Of a DNA stretch of 64,000 bases, positions 1-8,259 are shown piece after piece (position 1 is the first letter of the stretch; each line of letters begins with the position of its first letter). The stretch is from the NCBI GenBank assembly GCA_027484685.1, contig JAIXSO010000007.1:1-64000 (forward strand), read 5' to 3'. This DNA is from Bacteroidota bacterium (GTDB lineage: Bacteria; Bacteroidota; Bacteroidia; UKL13-3). Under the pieces are notes generated by a model, which worked only from the letters and a program-made list of their open reading frames with translations, did no database searches and was not told where the DNA came from. The position numbers and the translations under genes were made by a program.

Positions 1-177
1 CGCCCCAAGCTGTTACTTGATGGTCGCTAAATTCAATGTTATCGATTGCACCCATATGGTGAAAATTTTTATCTTCTCAAAGTTCTGTATTTATTAATAA
101 TTATGGAAATTATTAAATGTTAATGCATAATTTGGGTTTAACAACTAAGCTTTTAGGAATTTTAAATCACATATTTT

Positions 178-768
178 CTAAGAAATATTGTTAAACATAT
201 CTTCCAAATTATATATTTTATCGAAATAATTTGTCAATTCTTGTTTGATATATAAGTTCGCTTCTATAGCCTTTCTGCTCATTATGGCATAAGCACTTTT
301 ATCAACATCAACTATATGTTCATAGTTATCATAACTGAAATAAGTTTTCACAAAGGTACTGTAAACTCTAAATCTTTTAGTTTTTTCAAGTTTACTTTCC
401 CCTCGTTTTATTTCTTCATTTGTAGGGCTACCTATAAATGCAAATGATGCTAAGCTATTTTTTCTTCCAATAGTTAAAATTATCTCTAAGCAAGTATATA
501 TAATGCTTCGGGCTTTGTTTTCATTGGTTAAATCAATGTATTTCCGTGCATAGTTTTTCCATCTTTGAGGATAGAATTTAATCACAAAAAAATGATGTTG
601 ATGTTCTTCAATACGAACAATATAAACGATTTTTTTATTCTTCTTCTTAGAGAGTTCCTTTATTTTAAATAAGTAATAATGAATTTTTACATTTTCAAAA
701 TTAGTACAATCCTCTGTACTGATTTTTCTAAAAGGATAATATTGAAGGGAATTTATAGATTCCTGCAT
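178..768 (-). CDS. Unrecognised 196-residue soluble protein
   Basis: I do not recognise a named family. The protein has no signal peptide or membrane segment and is rich in aromatic and basic residues. The most structured-looking patches are SFAFIGSPTNEE (residues 108-119) and KTKRFRVYSTFV (129-140), which look like a conserved core rather than random translation. Its start lies 2 bases beyond the stop of a 62-codon ORF upstream, so the two are probably co-transcribed and translationally coupled. The position in an accessory region next to a helicase operon and a decayed toxin gene fits a strain-variable gene, but no function can be inferred. Confidence 0.72.
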   Translation of the reverse strand: MQESINSLQYYPFRKISTEDCTNFENVKIHYYLFKIKELSKKKNKKIVYIVRIEEHQHHFFVIKFYPQRWKNYARKYIDLTNENKARSIIYTCLEIILTIGRKNSLASFAFIGSPTNEEIKRGESKLEKTKRFRVYSTFVKTYFSYDNYEHIVDVDKSAYAIMSRKAIEANLYIKQELTNYFDKIYNLEDMFNNIS

Positions 769-770
769 GA

Positions 771-959
771 TTATAAAGCATAATTATATGCCTTACATCT
801 ATTATTTTCCACCTCTTCTTTTGTCAATACCTTAAAATTAAACTGGCTTGATCTTAGGTTTTCATGCCCAGTTGGTTTGTTAGGAGCAGTTGTAACGCTT
901 TTTATTATCTTAGCGTCTTTTTCTCCAACAACCGATTTAGTTAGTGCTTCAATTCCCAT
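771..959 (-). CDS. Small unrecognised protein (62 residues), coupled to the 196-residue gene
   Basis: The ORF encodes 62 residues with a mixed, non-repetitive composition (for example KPTGHENLRSSQFNFKVL at residues 28-45), no signal peptide and no membrane segment. The stop codon sits 2 bases before the ATG of the downstream 196-codon gene, the arrangement expected of a small first gene in an operon. That spacing and the protein-like composition are the only support for its being real. It could be a regulator or an immunity or antitoxin-type partner, but nothing in the sequence shows this. An 84-codon ORF on the opposite strand over the same bases is less convincing. Confidence 0.5.
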   Translation of the reverse strand: MGIEALTKSVVGEKDAKIIKSVTTAPNKPTGHENLRSSQFNFKVLTKEEVENNRCKAYNYAL

Positions 960-1292
960 AAGAAATTTATTTAGTGGTTTTGTACTTGATTTAATAATTA
1001 CAAAAGTGTGGTATTTAATTAATTATAACAAATATGCAAACGAAAATAGATTGAAAAAAATTATATGCGAATTCAATTCGCATTGTAAATATTTGAAATT
1101 CTTGTATTTACGGATTTATTTTGAATTGTAAAAAATAATCAAAGTACTCTTTTTAATCATATACCTTTTATAGCTCATATTAACTACAACCTATTTTAAA
1201 CGATATCGGAAGTTTTTGATTTGGGTTGAACTTTTAAAAAATTGATTCAGATATGGAGTAGCGCAATGGCTAAAACCACTTGTAAGCATTAT
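960..1292. other. 333-bp gene-poor gap with a perfect 19-bp palindrome
   Basis: No credible gene is seen here. The stretch is AT-rich and holds one perfect inverted repeat at 1065-1083: ATGCGAATT, a single central C, then AATTCGCAT. It lies about 105 bp upstream of the 62-codon ORF and could be an operator for that pair, although no regulator is encoded next to it. The rest is low-complexity AT sequence. Confidence 0.4.
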
Positions 1293-1736
1293 TTAAAATG
1301 GCACATCTGGATCATCTTCAAACTTTAGTTGTCTGTTATCTACAGTCCTTGTTCCTATTTCATTACCATTTTTAAATTCAATATAAAAATCCACTTCATG
1401 AATACTGGCATTCCCATTGTATCCGTACTTTAAAATGCCACCAAGTTGAATTCTTATTTCACCAGTAAACCATTCGGCAAATACTTCTTTTTGTTTTGGA
1501 AACAAATGTCCAATACCAACCTCAACATTATTTTCTATATAACCCACCAATCCTGTAAGAAATAATTTCCCTTCCTTTACCTCCCAAGTACCATAATAAC
1601 CCCTCCAACAAGATGTAGAAGGAGGGTGAAACGGCTGTCTGTATCGCAATAGTTCCAAAAATTGATACAATGGCTCTGTACTAATAAAGTATTTCTTAGA
1701 TTCATATATAAGTTTTTCGCTTGCTTGTGCTGTCAT
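1293..1736 (-). CDS. Conserved-looking 147-residue protein of unknown function
   Basis: A soluble protein with no signal peptide. It has a compact, strongly patterned core: CWRGYYGTWEV (residues 43-53), then GKLFLTGLVGY (56-66), VFAEWFTGEIRI (85-96) and EIGTRTVDN (126-134). Alternating hydrophobic residues around conserved Trp and Gly suggest an all-beta fold. I have the impression of a widespread uncharacterised bacterial family with the CWRGY-GTWE pattern, often in accessory regions, but I cannot name it. The gene begins 12 bases after the end of a truncated gene remnant (1749-1907), so it may once have been the second gene of a pair. Immunity or cargo roles are possible but unproven. Confidence 0.75.
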   Translation of the reverse strand: MTAQASEKLIYESKKYFISTEPLYQFLELLRYRQPFHPPSTSCWRGYYGTWEVKEGKLFLTGLVGYIENNVEVGIGHLFPKQKEVFAEWFTGEIRIQLGGILKYGYNGNASIHEVDFYIEFKNGNEIGTRTVDNRQLKFEDDPDVPF

Positions 1737-1748
1737 TGTTTTTTATAA

Positions 1749-1907
1749 TTAAACAGTTATCATAATCTCTTTTTGCAATACTTCCAGCTCTTTTTCCAAC
1801 AACTCTTTTGTATTAGTAAAATATTCATTCCAATCCTCAATAGTTGAAATTTGTTTGAATGAATCACTTTCTTTTATTTCAATGATGTCATTTTCAAATA
1901 ACTTAAT
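1749..1907 (-). pseudogene. 5'-truncated gene remnant (52 codons, no start)
   Basis: The minus strand is open for 52 codons and ends in TAA at 1749-1751, but it is closed at the 5' side by an in-frame TAG at 1908-1910 and has no plausible start codon. The translation (IKLFENDIIEIKESDSF near the start, then TNTKELLEKELEVLQKE) has normal protein composition and a helical, charged C terminus. This looks like the C-terminal end of a larger gene whose upstream part is gone, leaving its tail in front of the 147-residue gene. The break lies 12 bp from the stop codon of the coiled-coil gene and may mark the edge of an insertion. Confidence 0.5.
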
Positions 1908-1922
1908 CTAGAAAAATAAATA

Positions 1923-2792
1923 CTATCTTATTAAATTATATTTCATAATTAATACGAAACCAACTACTGATCCAAATGCTAAAACAGAACAAATAAAAAA
2001 TAATAACATTTGATTTAACTTATTACCTTTTTTCAATAATTCTGTTTGTTCGTTTATTTGAATCAATTTTTTTTCTAATATTTCATTTTGTTTTTTTAAC
2101 AAGATACTCAATTCTGAATTTGATGTTGATATTAACTCTTTAGTCTCAATATGATTGGAATTTAACGTACTTTGAATTGATGCAATATTTTGAACTATGT
2201 TACTGAAAGTTTGTGTTATAGCAGTTAGTGTTATATTTATAGAATTTATTGCGCCAAATATTTCAGCTAGTGTCTTTTGATGCTTATCGAAGTGTTTTTC
2301 TAAATCAACTTTTGTAATTCTATCTGTTTGTTTTTTTAGCTCTTCAATCTTTAGTTGTAAGTTCTCTGCTTTTTCGTCAAACTTGGTTAATTCAGCAACC
2401 AAATCCTTTCTTGTTTGAACTATAAAGCTCTTTTGTAAACCGTCAAACAATAAGACAAAATCAACATCTAATAGACGCGAAACTTCCTTTTTTATATTCT
2501 GATTTTGAACACTTAATTCAGTTAGTTTTTGAGTAAACAATATATTATTTCCATCCAAATATTCCTGAGTAACACCTCCTAAAGAGTTGGTATATTTTTC
2601 TGTTAGCTTAATTATTTTTTGAAACATATCATCAAACAATTCTGGAATACCTGCCGCATGCTCCTGTGTTTGTTTTACATCACGTTTTGCAGTTTCAATA
2701 TCTTGTTTTAAAACCTCTAAATCTTTTATTTTTTTGCTAAGCTCTTTCAAATTTATTTCTGAAAGTTCTATTATTTCATCTAAAGTTGGCAT
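1923..2792 (-). CDS. Coiled-coil protein with a C-terminal membrane anchor, partner of the RecQ-like helicase
   Basis: A 289-residue protein. Long heptad-like helices occupy roughly residues 5-50, 95-180 and 195-258, and a single hydrophobic segment near residues 262-284 (MLLFFICSVLAFGSVVGFVL) ends the chain with a short basic tail. This is the layout of a tail-anchored protein with a long cytoplasmic stalk. No enzymatic motif is visible. Its start codon lies 2 bases after the stop of the 1399-residue helicase gene, so the two almost certainly form one operon. A nuclease-helicase paired with a membrane-anchored coiled coil resembles sensor-effector pairs in phage defence, but the family itself is not one I recognise. 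Confidence 0.82.
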   Translation of the reverse strand: MPTLDEIIELSEINLKELSKKIKDLEVLKQDIETAKRDVKQTQEHAAGIPELFDDMFQKIIKLTEKYTNSLGGVTQEYLDGNNILFTQKLTELSVQNQNIKKEVSRLLDVDFVLLFDGLQKSFIVQTRKDLVAELTKFDEKAENLQLKIEELKKQTDRITKVDLEKHFDKHQKTLAEIFGAINSINITLTAITQTFSNIVQNIASIQSTLNSNHIETKELISTSNSELSILLKKQNEILEKKLIQINEQTELLKKGNKLNQMLLFFICSVLAFGSVVGFVLIMKYNLIR

Positions 2793-2794
2793 AT

Positions 2795-5700
2795 TTATTT
2801 TGTTGATTTAATTAAATTATCAATTCCTTTTATTTGCATTTCAATTAGTATTTTTAATCGAACCATTTTTATGTTTTTAAACAACTCGTTATCTTCTTGA
2901 ATAGTATCAAGTAAGCGCTCGAAATAGAAATTAAAAATTGCTTGCGTTTGTTCAAAGTTATTTTTGTAATAATTGTAAAGATTATTGAAGCCCATTTCTA
3001 ACTCTTCATTTGCTTCTGAAATATAAGACGGATTATTAACTGAATACATAGAAAATGCTTTTAGTAAGCGAAGCACCCAATCATTTCCGAAATCACTTGT
3101 AGCTAGTGTTCCTAAGATTTTTTTACAAGAACCTATCATATGTTTGTAATTATTTTGCTCAGTTCCTTCTTTTTTAAATACACTATCTTCTTTATCATTA
3201 CCAAGATACTTTTTGAGTATAAATTCTTTAGCTAAATCATTATCATAATCATCAATCAATGAATAATGTTCATCATTTAACTTAAATCCTAACCTTGCGT
3301 ATTTTGCATTAAAGTAATAAAATATTTCTTCCTTTATAAAGTAATTTTGTTCATATTTATCATTTATAGCTGAAGCATTTACAATCATTCTTTCAATTTC
3401 ATCAGTGGCTTTTATTTGTTTATGTCCAATTTGTTTGATGGCAAACTCAGATAAGTAAAATAAACATTCCTTTATTTTTTCAATGATACTTTGTTTCACT
3501 GAAAGCCTATTTTTCAGTTTTTCAATTTCTATAATTGTAGAAGTTTCAGATAAGTATTTTCTTAAATATTCCTCTATTTTAAATAGGTAATATTCATTAC
3601 TTTCCTTTATAAACGTACAATTAATTTGTTTGGCAGTATAGTCAATAATATAATCTTCAACTAAACCCATAGAAACCATTCTATAAATTAACTTGCCTGT
3701 TTCCCCTTTGCTTCTTTCTTGTAAATAAAGTTTTTCTATTATTTTCTTTGTGACATCATTTAATCCTGAATAAATTGTGCTTCTTCCAGTAGTCTCTTCT
3801 AATTGTAATATAAAATCAAACCAGTTATTACTATAATTTATAGAATTATATAATTTTTTTCTTAAATTATTTTGTTCTTCAAAATTTGCTGGCAATGGAA
3901 TGTTTAAAAGAATTATTGTTTCTTCAAATTTACTAATTCTTTTTTTTTCATTAGCAACAATGAAGTTAAATTGTTTTGTAGTTGTTGTTTCAAATATTTC
4001 TTTCAGAGTGTTTTCTTCAATTTCAATAGAATCAAAAATGTCATTTATTTGAGCTTTTTCGGTTTCTATACCTTTGTTACTATTGTTGTAAAAAAAATCA
4101 TGAATATTTCTATCTGGTTCTATCGTTATTACCTTTGTCTTTAAAAATTCTCTTATATCTGCTTTTACTTGAGGTGCTGGTTCAGGGAAATCTGTACTAT
4201 CAATTTTGGAAATAACATCTTCTTCAGTTATTCCTTTTATTTCTTTAACAAATTTCCACCTTATTCTGCTTCTATAGATAATGTTCTTTAAAAATTGATA
4301 TTTAGTATCATTATAGTTTTCTATAGTAAATACCTCATTTGAAATTTGATATTGAGGTTTGTTTTTGAGAATTATTACCGATTCACAAACTTGTTTATCC
4401 CTTCCTGCTCGCCCAGCTTCTTGCACAAAACTTTCTAATGAGTTTGAATAATTAATATGGTAAACAGCCCTCACATCTTCCTTGTCTATACCCATTCCAA
4501 AGGCTTTGGTAGCAACAATATGTTTTAAATTTCCTGTAATAAATTTCTCAAAATTAATCTGTGTTTCTTTATCAATTCCAACTTCATCAGAACTTCCAAA
4601 AAAATATCCTTTCGATTTGCTTGTTAGATTATTATAAACTTCAAGTACTGAGTTTTCTGGTTGTTCTATTTCTATTTCATTAAGTTCTTTTGCTTTTTTT
4701 GCCTTTTTTGTAGAACAAAAAACAATGAGTGAATGATCGTTAACATTTGTTTGTGTTAAATCTTGCAAATCATTTACTTTTTTAATCAATATACTTTCAA
4801 CACTGCTTTTCTCGTCTTTGTTATAATTATCTTTATGATGTTGTAACGATTTTTGAATAATATCCGTTTGATTCCAATATTGTAAATTATTTCCAATATT
4901 TTCAAGGTCTTTGTTTAGTTCTTCCGATTTCTTTGTTGTAGCATTAATCACTCTATAAAACATTTCAGGGCGAATAGTATTTTCACTCATTATTAAAGCA
5001 TTTGCCAAATCTGAATGTTCAATTTTAAGTTCTCTTTCTACATCTGCCAATACATCAAACGAAGCAGTGGCAGTTAATCCAATCAACGTTACTTTTTTAT
5101 TTTCTGTTTCATTTTTAGTAAAACAATATTGCTGTGCATTTTTACCTAATTGCAAATAAGTAAATCTAAAATTATGTCCCCACTCAGATACACAGTGAAC
5201 CTCATCAATTACACAATAAGTAATTGATAAATCAAAAAAGGAGTTGATATTTTGAATTAAATTTCTAAACTCAGTCATTACAAATCTTTCTGGCGAAAGA
5301 AATATCAATTGGGTTTCACCAAATCTAAAGTTAATTTGCTTGTTACGTTTTTCTTTTCTTGTTAAAGTTGAGTTTATATAGTCGCAACAGTCAATCCAAT
5401 TGTTTTTCAAAACCCTAACTTGGTCTTCCATTAAAGTTTTAATTGGATCAACCACTATGCAAATGCCTGGCTGCATTAAAGCACTTAACTGAAATGTTAA
5501 TGATTTACCACCTCCAGTTGGCAATAAACCAATGACTGGTAAAAGTCTCAAAGCTCTTGAAACAATCTCTAATTGCCCATCCCTAAATCCAGGTTTTCTG
5601 AAAATATTTTGAATAAAATATTCAATATTTTCTTTTAAATCATTAGGTAAATATGTTGCATCTGGTTGTTTAATTACAAGTTCTTTATAATTTAATGGCT

Positions 5701-6994
5701 TAGCACAATAAATCCTGCGTTTATTACCAAACGAATTATTTACAAAATGAGAGGAACGAATTTTTATTGATTTGTTACAATTAAATTTATCATATTTATA
5801 TATTCCGTCACGAATCAAAAGACTATGGTCTAAAATAATATCGTAATCATTTTCATCAAATTCCTTTGTTGCTTCATTGCCTAAATGTAGATTGTATAAA
5901 TTAAATCTTTGGTCTGGAAATATCGTTAAGTTTAACTTTGGTAATTTAAAATCATCAATTATTAGTTCACTTAAATTTGAAGCAAGCTCATTTAGTGATT
6001 CAATTGCCAACGCCCCACAGGGCAAATCCCTTTCAATTATTGCTATATTTATTTCTATTTTACCTAATAAATCAGCATCTCTAAGAAACAATTCTAATAA
6101 TGTTTTCTGTATTCGTGCAATGGCAAATGGAGTTAAAACAATTATATGCTCAATTAGTCTTTCTGCTAATTCTGTATTATAATTTTTAGCATAAATCTCA
6201 AATACTCCATCTTTATTTTCAAATTGATTGATGATTGATTGATCTAATTCCTTTAAGTCAGATGATTGTCTTAATGTTTTAAAATTAGCTTCCTCTGCCA
6301 CTTCATCTCTATATTTGTCGTATGCTTTATAACTTGCACTTTTGTGGTGTTGACCATCAAATTCAATAATCACTCCTTTAGTTACTAATTGTTCAATAAA
6401 TGTATCTTTACCGTCAGTATCAGTTTGTATGTTTAAATAAGGTATTTCATAGGAAAAATCTACAGAAGTGCCAGGTATTGAATGAAATGGTCTTTGAGAT
6501 TGCAATATTTGTTTACAAAAAGGAAATTCAGCTAATTTATTATTTATAAAATCCCATTCGCCATCGCTGCCTAAATTTCCTAGGTATTTTTCTTTAGCAA
6601 TATTTAACTTTGGTTGTATAAAATGTAATAATTCAAAAATTATATTCCAATCAATCTTTATATCATTTTCTATAAAGCAAATTTCTGTTTTCTTCTCTTC
6701 GTTTTTTTTAGTTGCTTTAATTATTTCTGCTAGTTTTTCCTCAACAAATAAGGGTGCTCTCGTTGGCAAACCTCTCGTTATTATGTTATTTATAGTAGCT
6801 AAAAATGGATTTAGATTTTTATACTCATATGTTAAATCAAATGCTTTTCCAGTTACCTCGAACGAAGAAATATACTTTAAAAGCCCTTGCATTTTTAATA
6901 CTTCAACATTGTATTTATCTGCTTTCTTTTGTTCAAAAGATGAAATTTCATTTGCAATAACATCTAAAATATATCCCGCTTTAAATTGTGCCAT
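2795..6994 (-). CDS. RecQ-type DNA helicase fused to a predicted DUF559/Vsr-like nuclease domain
   Basis: A 1399-residue protein, more than twice the usual RecQ length. The superfamily 2 core is clear: Q-like motif FRDGQ (470-474), Walker A PTGGGKS (492-498), DEVH (597-600), GLTATA (639-644), FGMGIDK (832-838) and QEAGRAGRD (858-866). The ~450-residue N-terminal region contains IIEFDGQHH (209-217), then DKYRD (226-230) and FKTLR (238-242). This matches the DUF559/Vsr pattern (E-x-D-G-x-x-H, D-x-x-R-D, then a strand ending in LR), so a PD-(D/E)XK-type nuclease is likely; this is inference. The ~520-residue C terminus lacks the usual RQC cysteine cluster and is unassigned. It forms an operon with the membrane-anchored coiled-coil gene. 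A role in defence against foreign DNA fits best. Confidence 0.88.
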   Translation of the reverse strand: MAQFKAGYILDVIANEISSFEQKKADKYNVEVLKMQGLLKYISSFEVTGKAFDLTYEYKNLNPFLATINNIITRGLPTRAPLFVEEKLAEIIKATKKNEEKKTEICFIENDIKIDWNIIFELLHFIQPKLNIAKEKYLGNLGSDGEWDFINNKLAEFPFCKQILQSQRPFHSIPGTSVDFSYEIPYLNIQTDTDGKDTFIEQLVTKGVIIEFDGQHHKSASYKAYDKYRDEVAEEANFKTLRQSSDLKELDQSIINQFENKDGVFEIYAKNYNTELAERLIEHIIVLTPFAIARIQKTLLELFLRDADLLGKIEINIAIIERDLPCGALAIESLNELASNLSELIIDDFKLPKLNLTIFPDQRFNLYNLHLGNEATKEFDENDYDIILDHSLLIRDGIYKYDKFNCNKSIKIRSSHFVNNSFGNKRRIYCAKPLNYKELVIKQPDATYLPNDLKENIEYFIQNIFRKPGFRDGQLEIVSRALRLLPVIGLLPTGGGKSLTFQLSALMQPGICIVVDPIKTLMEDQVRVLKNNWIDCCDYINSTLTRKEKRNKQINFRFGETQLIFLSPERFVMTEFRNLIQNINSFFDLSITYCVIDEVHCVSEWGHNFRFTYLQLGKNAQQYCFTKNETENKKVTLIGLTATASFDVLADVERELKIEHSDLANALIMSENTIRPEMFYRVINATTKKSEELNKDLENIGNNLQYWNQTDIIQKSLQHHKDNYNKDEKSSVESILIKKVNDLQDLTQTNVNDHSLIVFCSTKKAKKAKELNEIEIEQPENSVLEVYNNLTSKSKGYFFGSSDEVGIDKETQINFEKFITGNLKHIVATKAFGMGIDKEDVRAVYHINYSNSLESFVQEAGRAGRDKQVCESVIILKNKPQYQISNEVFTIENYNDTKYQFLKNIIYRSRIRWKFVKEIKGITEEDVISKIDSTDFPEPAPQVKADIREFLKTKVITIEPDRNIHDFFYNNSNKGIETEKAQINDIFDSIEIEENTLKEIFETTTTKQFNFIVANEKKRISKFEETIILLNIPLPANFEEQNNLRKKLYNSINYSNNWFDFILQLEETTGRSTIYSGLNDVTKKIIEKLYLQERSKGETGKLIYRMVSMGLVEDYIIDYTAKQINCTFIKESNEYYLFKIEEYLRKYLSETSTIIEIEKLKNRLSVKQSIIEKIKECLFYLSEFAIKQIGHKQIKATDEIERMIVNASAINDKYEQNYFIKEEIFYYFNAKYARLGFKLNDEHYSLIDDYDNDLAKEFILKKYLGNDKEDSVFKKEGTEQNNYKHMIGSCKKILGTLATSDFGNDWVLRLLKAFSMYSVNNPSYISEANEELEMGFNNLYNYYKNNFEQTQAIFNFYFERLLDTIQEDNELFKNIKMVRLKILIEMQIKGIDNLIKSTK

Positions 6995-7189
6995 TTATTG
7001 AAGTTTACTTATCGACAATAATAAAAGGAATTAATCAATATTTAAAACAATTTGAAATTCAATTTTAATCCAGAGCAAAATTTTAGTCTTGCATAATGTG
7101 TCAAATTTATTGGTTTTTATTTTTTGACACAGTTTATTGAACAGACTCTTTTTTTTTGACACAGTTGTTGAACATCCTTCTTTAAAACC

Positions 7190-7510
7190 TATTTCATTCC
7201 ACACCAAACCCATTTCATAACATTCCAAACAATTTTCAGAGCTTTCCAAACGCATTCCATAAATTTCCAAGCGGTTTTCAAGGCTTTCACTTCGTATTTC
7301 ATTACCCGCACATGTCATTGCAGCAGTTTTACATATCATTGCGTCATTTGCAATTGTCCATGCATTAAAGTTAAAACCCAATTCACTGTTTTCACATCGG
7401 TTTTCATTAATTGCCAAACGGTTTTCCTAACTAATCAAACGCTTTGCATGGTTCTCCAAGCGCATTTTTTCATATTTACAGTGCTTTTCACGGGTTTACG
7501 AAACAGCTTA
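7190..7510. repeat. Degenerate ~42-bp tandem repeats
   Basis: Units of about 42 bp built on 'TTTCCAA-CGGTTTTCA-GGCTTTC' are repeated imperfectly, most clearly at about 7225-7306, and fade toward 7510. Because the unit is a multiple of three, the minus strand stays open and shows 14-residue periodicity (ENRLEIYGMRLESS, then ENCLECYEMGLVWN). The resulting 128-codon ORF at 7031-7417 has no other gene-like quality, so I treat the region as a repeat and not as a gene. Confidence 0.55.
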
Positions 7511-7553
7511 AATAATCACAATTGTTTGCGCTAAAACTAAATTACAGCACATT

Positions 7554-7680
7554 GCTAAAGGAAAGTTGGTTACAATACAAGGAGGATGCCTCCGGCATAA
7601 CAAAGGCTATGCTAGCACAAGCGCCCGTTTGTGCTAGTAATAATCAAGCGTCCGCTTGCACAAGCTTAGAAATACTTCTA
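7554..7680. repeat. Dispersed repeat copy 1 followed by nested palindromes
   Basis: Positions 7554-7580 match 8414-8440 at 24 of 27 bases; the common core is AAGGAAAGTTGGTTAC. Immediately after copy 1 come short inverted repeats: GGAGG-atg-CCTCC, CTAGCACAA paired with TTGTGCTAG around a 7-base loop, and CAAGCG-tc-CGCTTG. This looks like a mobile or REP-like intergenic element. A 67-codon ORF on the plus strand over it is not convincing as a gene. Confidence 0.5.
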
Positions 7681-7721
7681 TTTAATGAGGGCAGCACTGT
7701 TACAAACACTACACTCTTATA

Positions 7722-8015
7722 TTAACTCAATTTTGCACCCCAAATTATATCTTTAATTATTACATGTGTTTCGTTTACGCTATAAACAAATATCCATTTT
7801 TTATCAAAAACTGCACACCTTAAATTCTTTTTTGAAAGCTGTTACTGACGACAAATGGCATGAGCAAATGGGTTTTCAGATAACGACTCTGCAAAAGCTA
7901 TCATTTTAAGTGCATAGCCTCTTGCAGTATTAGGCATTTTAACTTCCTCAATCAAATAATCAACTAATGATTCAATACTTTCAAAAGCCGATTTCTTAAT
8001 TACCAATTCACGCAT
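7722..8015 (-). pseudogene. RelE/ParE-type toxin gene broken by an in-frame TAA
   Basis: The minus-strand frame starts at ATG 8013-8015 and reads MRELVIKKSAFESIESLVDY and onward through CRQ. It then meets TAA at 7842-7844 and continues in the same frame with QLSKKNLRCAVFDKKWIF to a final stop at 7722-7724. Apart from the one stop the 97-residue product resembles a RelE/ParE-superfamily toxin: N-terminal helices, then the strand pattern LRCAVFDKKWIFVYSV near the end. The start overlaps the stop of the upstream antitoxin-like gene (TAATG). The stop removes the C-terminal strands that usually carry catalytic residues, so the toxin is probably inactive. A sequencing error at one base is the alternative. 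Confidence 0.7.
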
Positions 8016-8209
8016 TAGTTTTTAAGTTTTTTATCTAATTCACCTAAAAGTGTATCTGCAAATTGGGAAAAAGGAACTGTATCATTCAAGTCATTTTCAT
8101 CATTTTCAATTAATTCAATACTTTCATCGTTTTTAGACAAAGTTTTAATTAAGGCATAAATATTTTTGCCTGTTTCTATTGAATCGTCAATTTCAATTAA
8201 ATGTTTCAT
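8015..8209 (-). CDS. Probable antitoxin of a type II toxin-antitoxin pair
   Basis: A 64-residue acidic protein (MKHLIEIDDSIETGKNIYAL at the start, an Asp/Glu/Asn-rich middle, and a C-terminal helix ending in ELDKKLKN). Its stop codon overlaps the start of the broken RelE/ParE-like toxin reading frame by one base, the coupling typical of toxin-antitoxin operons with the antitoxin first. It has no recognisable DNA-binding motif, so autoregulation is not obvious. It stays intact although the toxin frame has a nonsense codon; it could persist by drift or act against a related toxin elsewhere. Confidence 0.7.
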   Translation of the reverse strand: MKHLIEIDDSIETGKNIYALIKTLSKNDESIELIENDENDLNDTVPFSQFADTLLGELDKKLKN

Positions 8210-8225
8210 GAAAATAATTTAAAGT

Positions 8226-8233
8226 CAAATATA
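8226..8233 (-). promoter_or_regulatory. -7 element TATATTTG of the toxin-antitoxin operon
   Basis: The minus strand reads TATATTTG, an exact match to the Bacteroidota -7 consensus TAnnTTTG, 16 bases before the antitoxin ATG. A good TTTG -33 element is not present at the expected 19-base distance, so this is a partial match. Confidence 0.4.
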
Positions 8234-8259
8234 AATTATTTTTGATTTAAAAATAACGT

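Noticed and set aside
877..1131. 84-codon plus-strand ORF across the small-gene region
   Set aside because: It overlaps the 62-codon minus-strand ORF that is coupled to the next gene, has a low-complexity C terminus and no promoter or family signal.
7031..7417. 128-codon minus-strand ORF as a protein gene
   Set aside because: Its openness is explained by ~42-bp repeats whose unit is a multiple of three; the rest of the ORF has no protein-like pattern.
7190..7510. CRISPR array
   Set aside because: Repeat units are adjacent and degenerate with no unique spacers, and no cas genes are present.
7522..7725. 67-codon plus-strand ORF
   Set aside because: It consists of the dispersed 27-bp repeat and nested palindromes.
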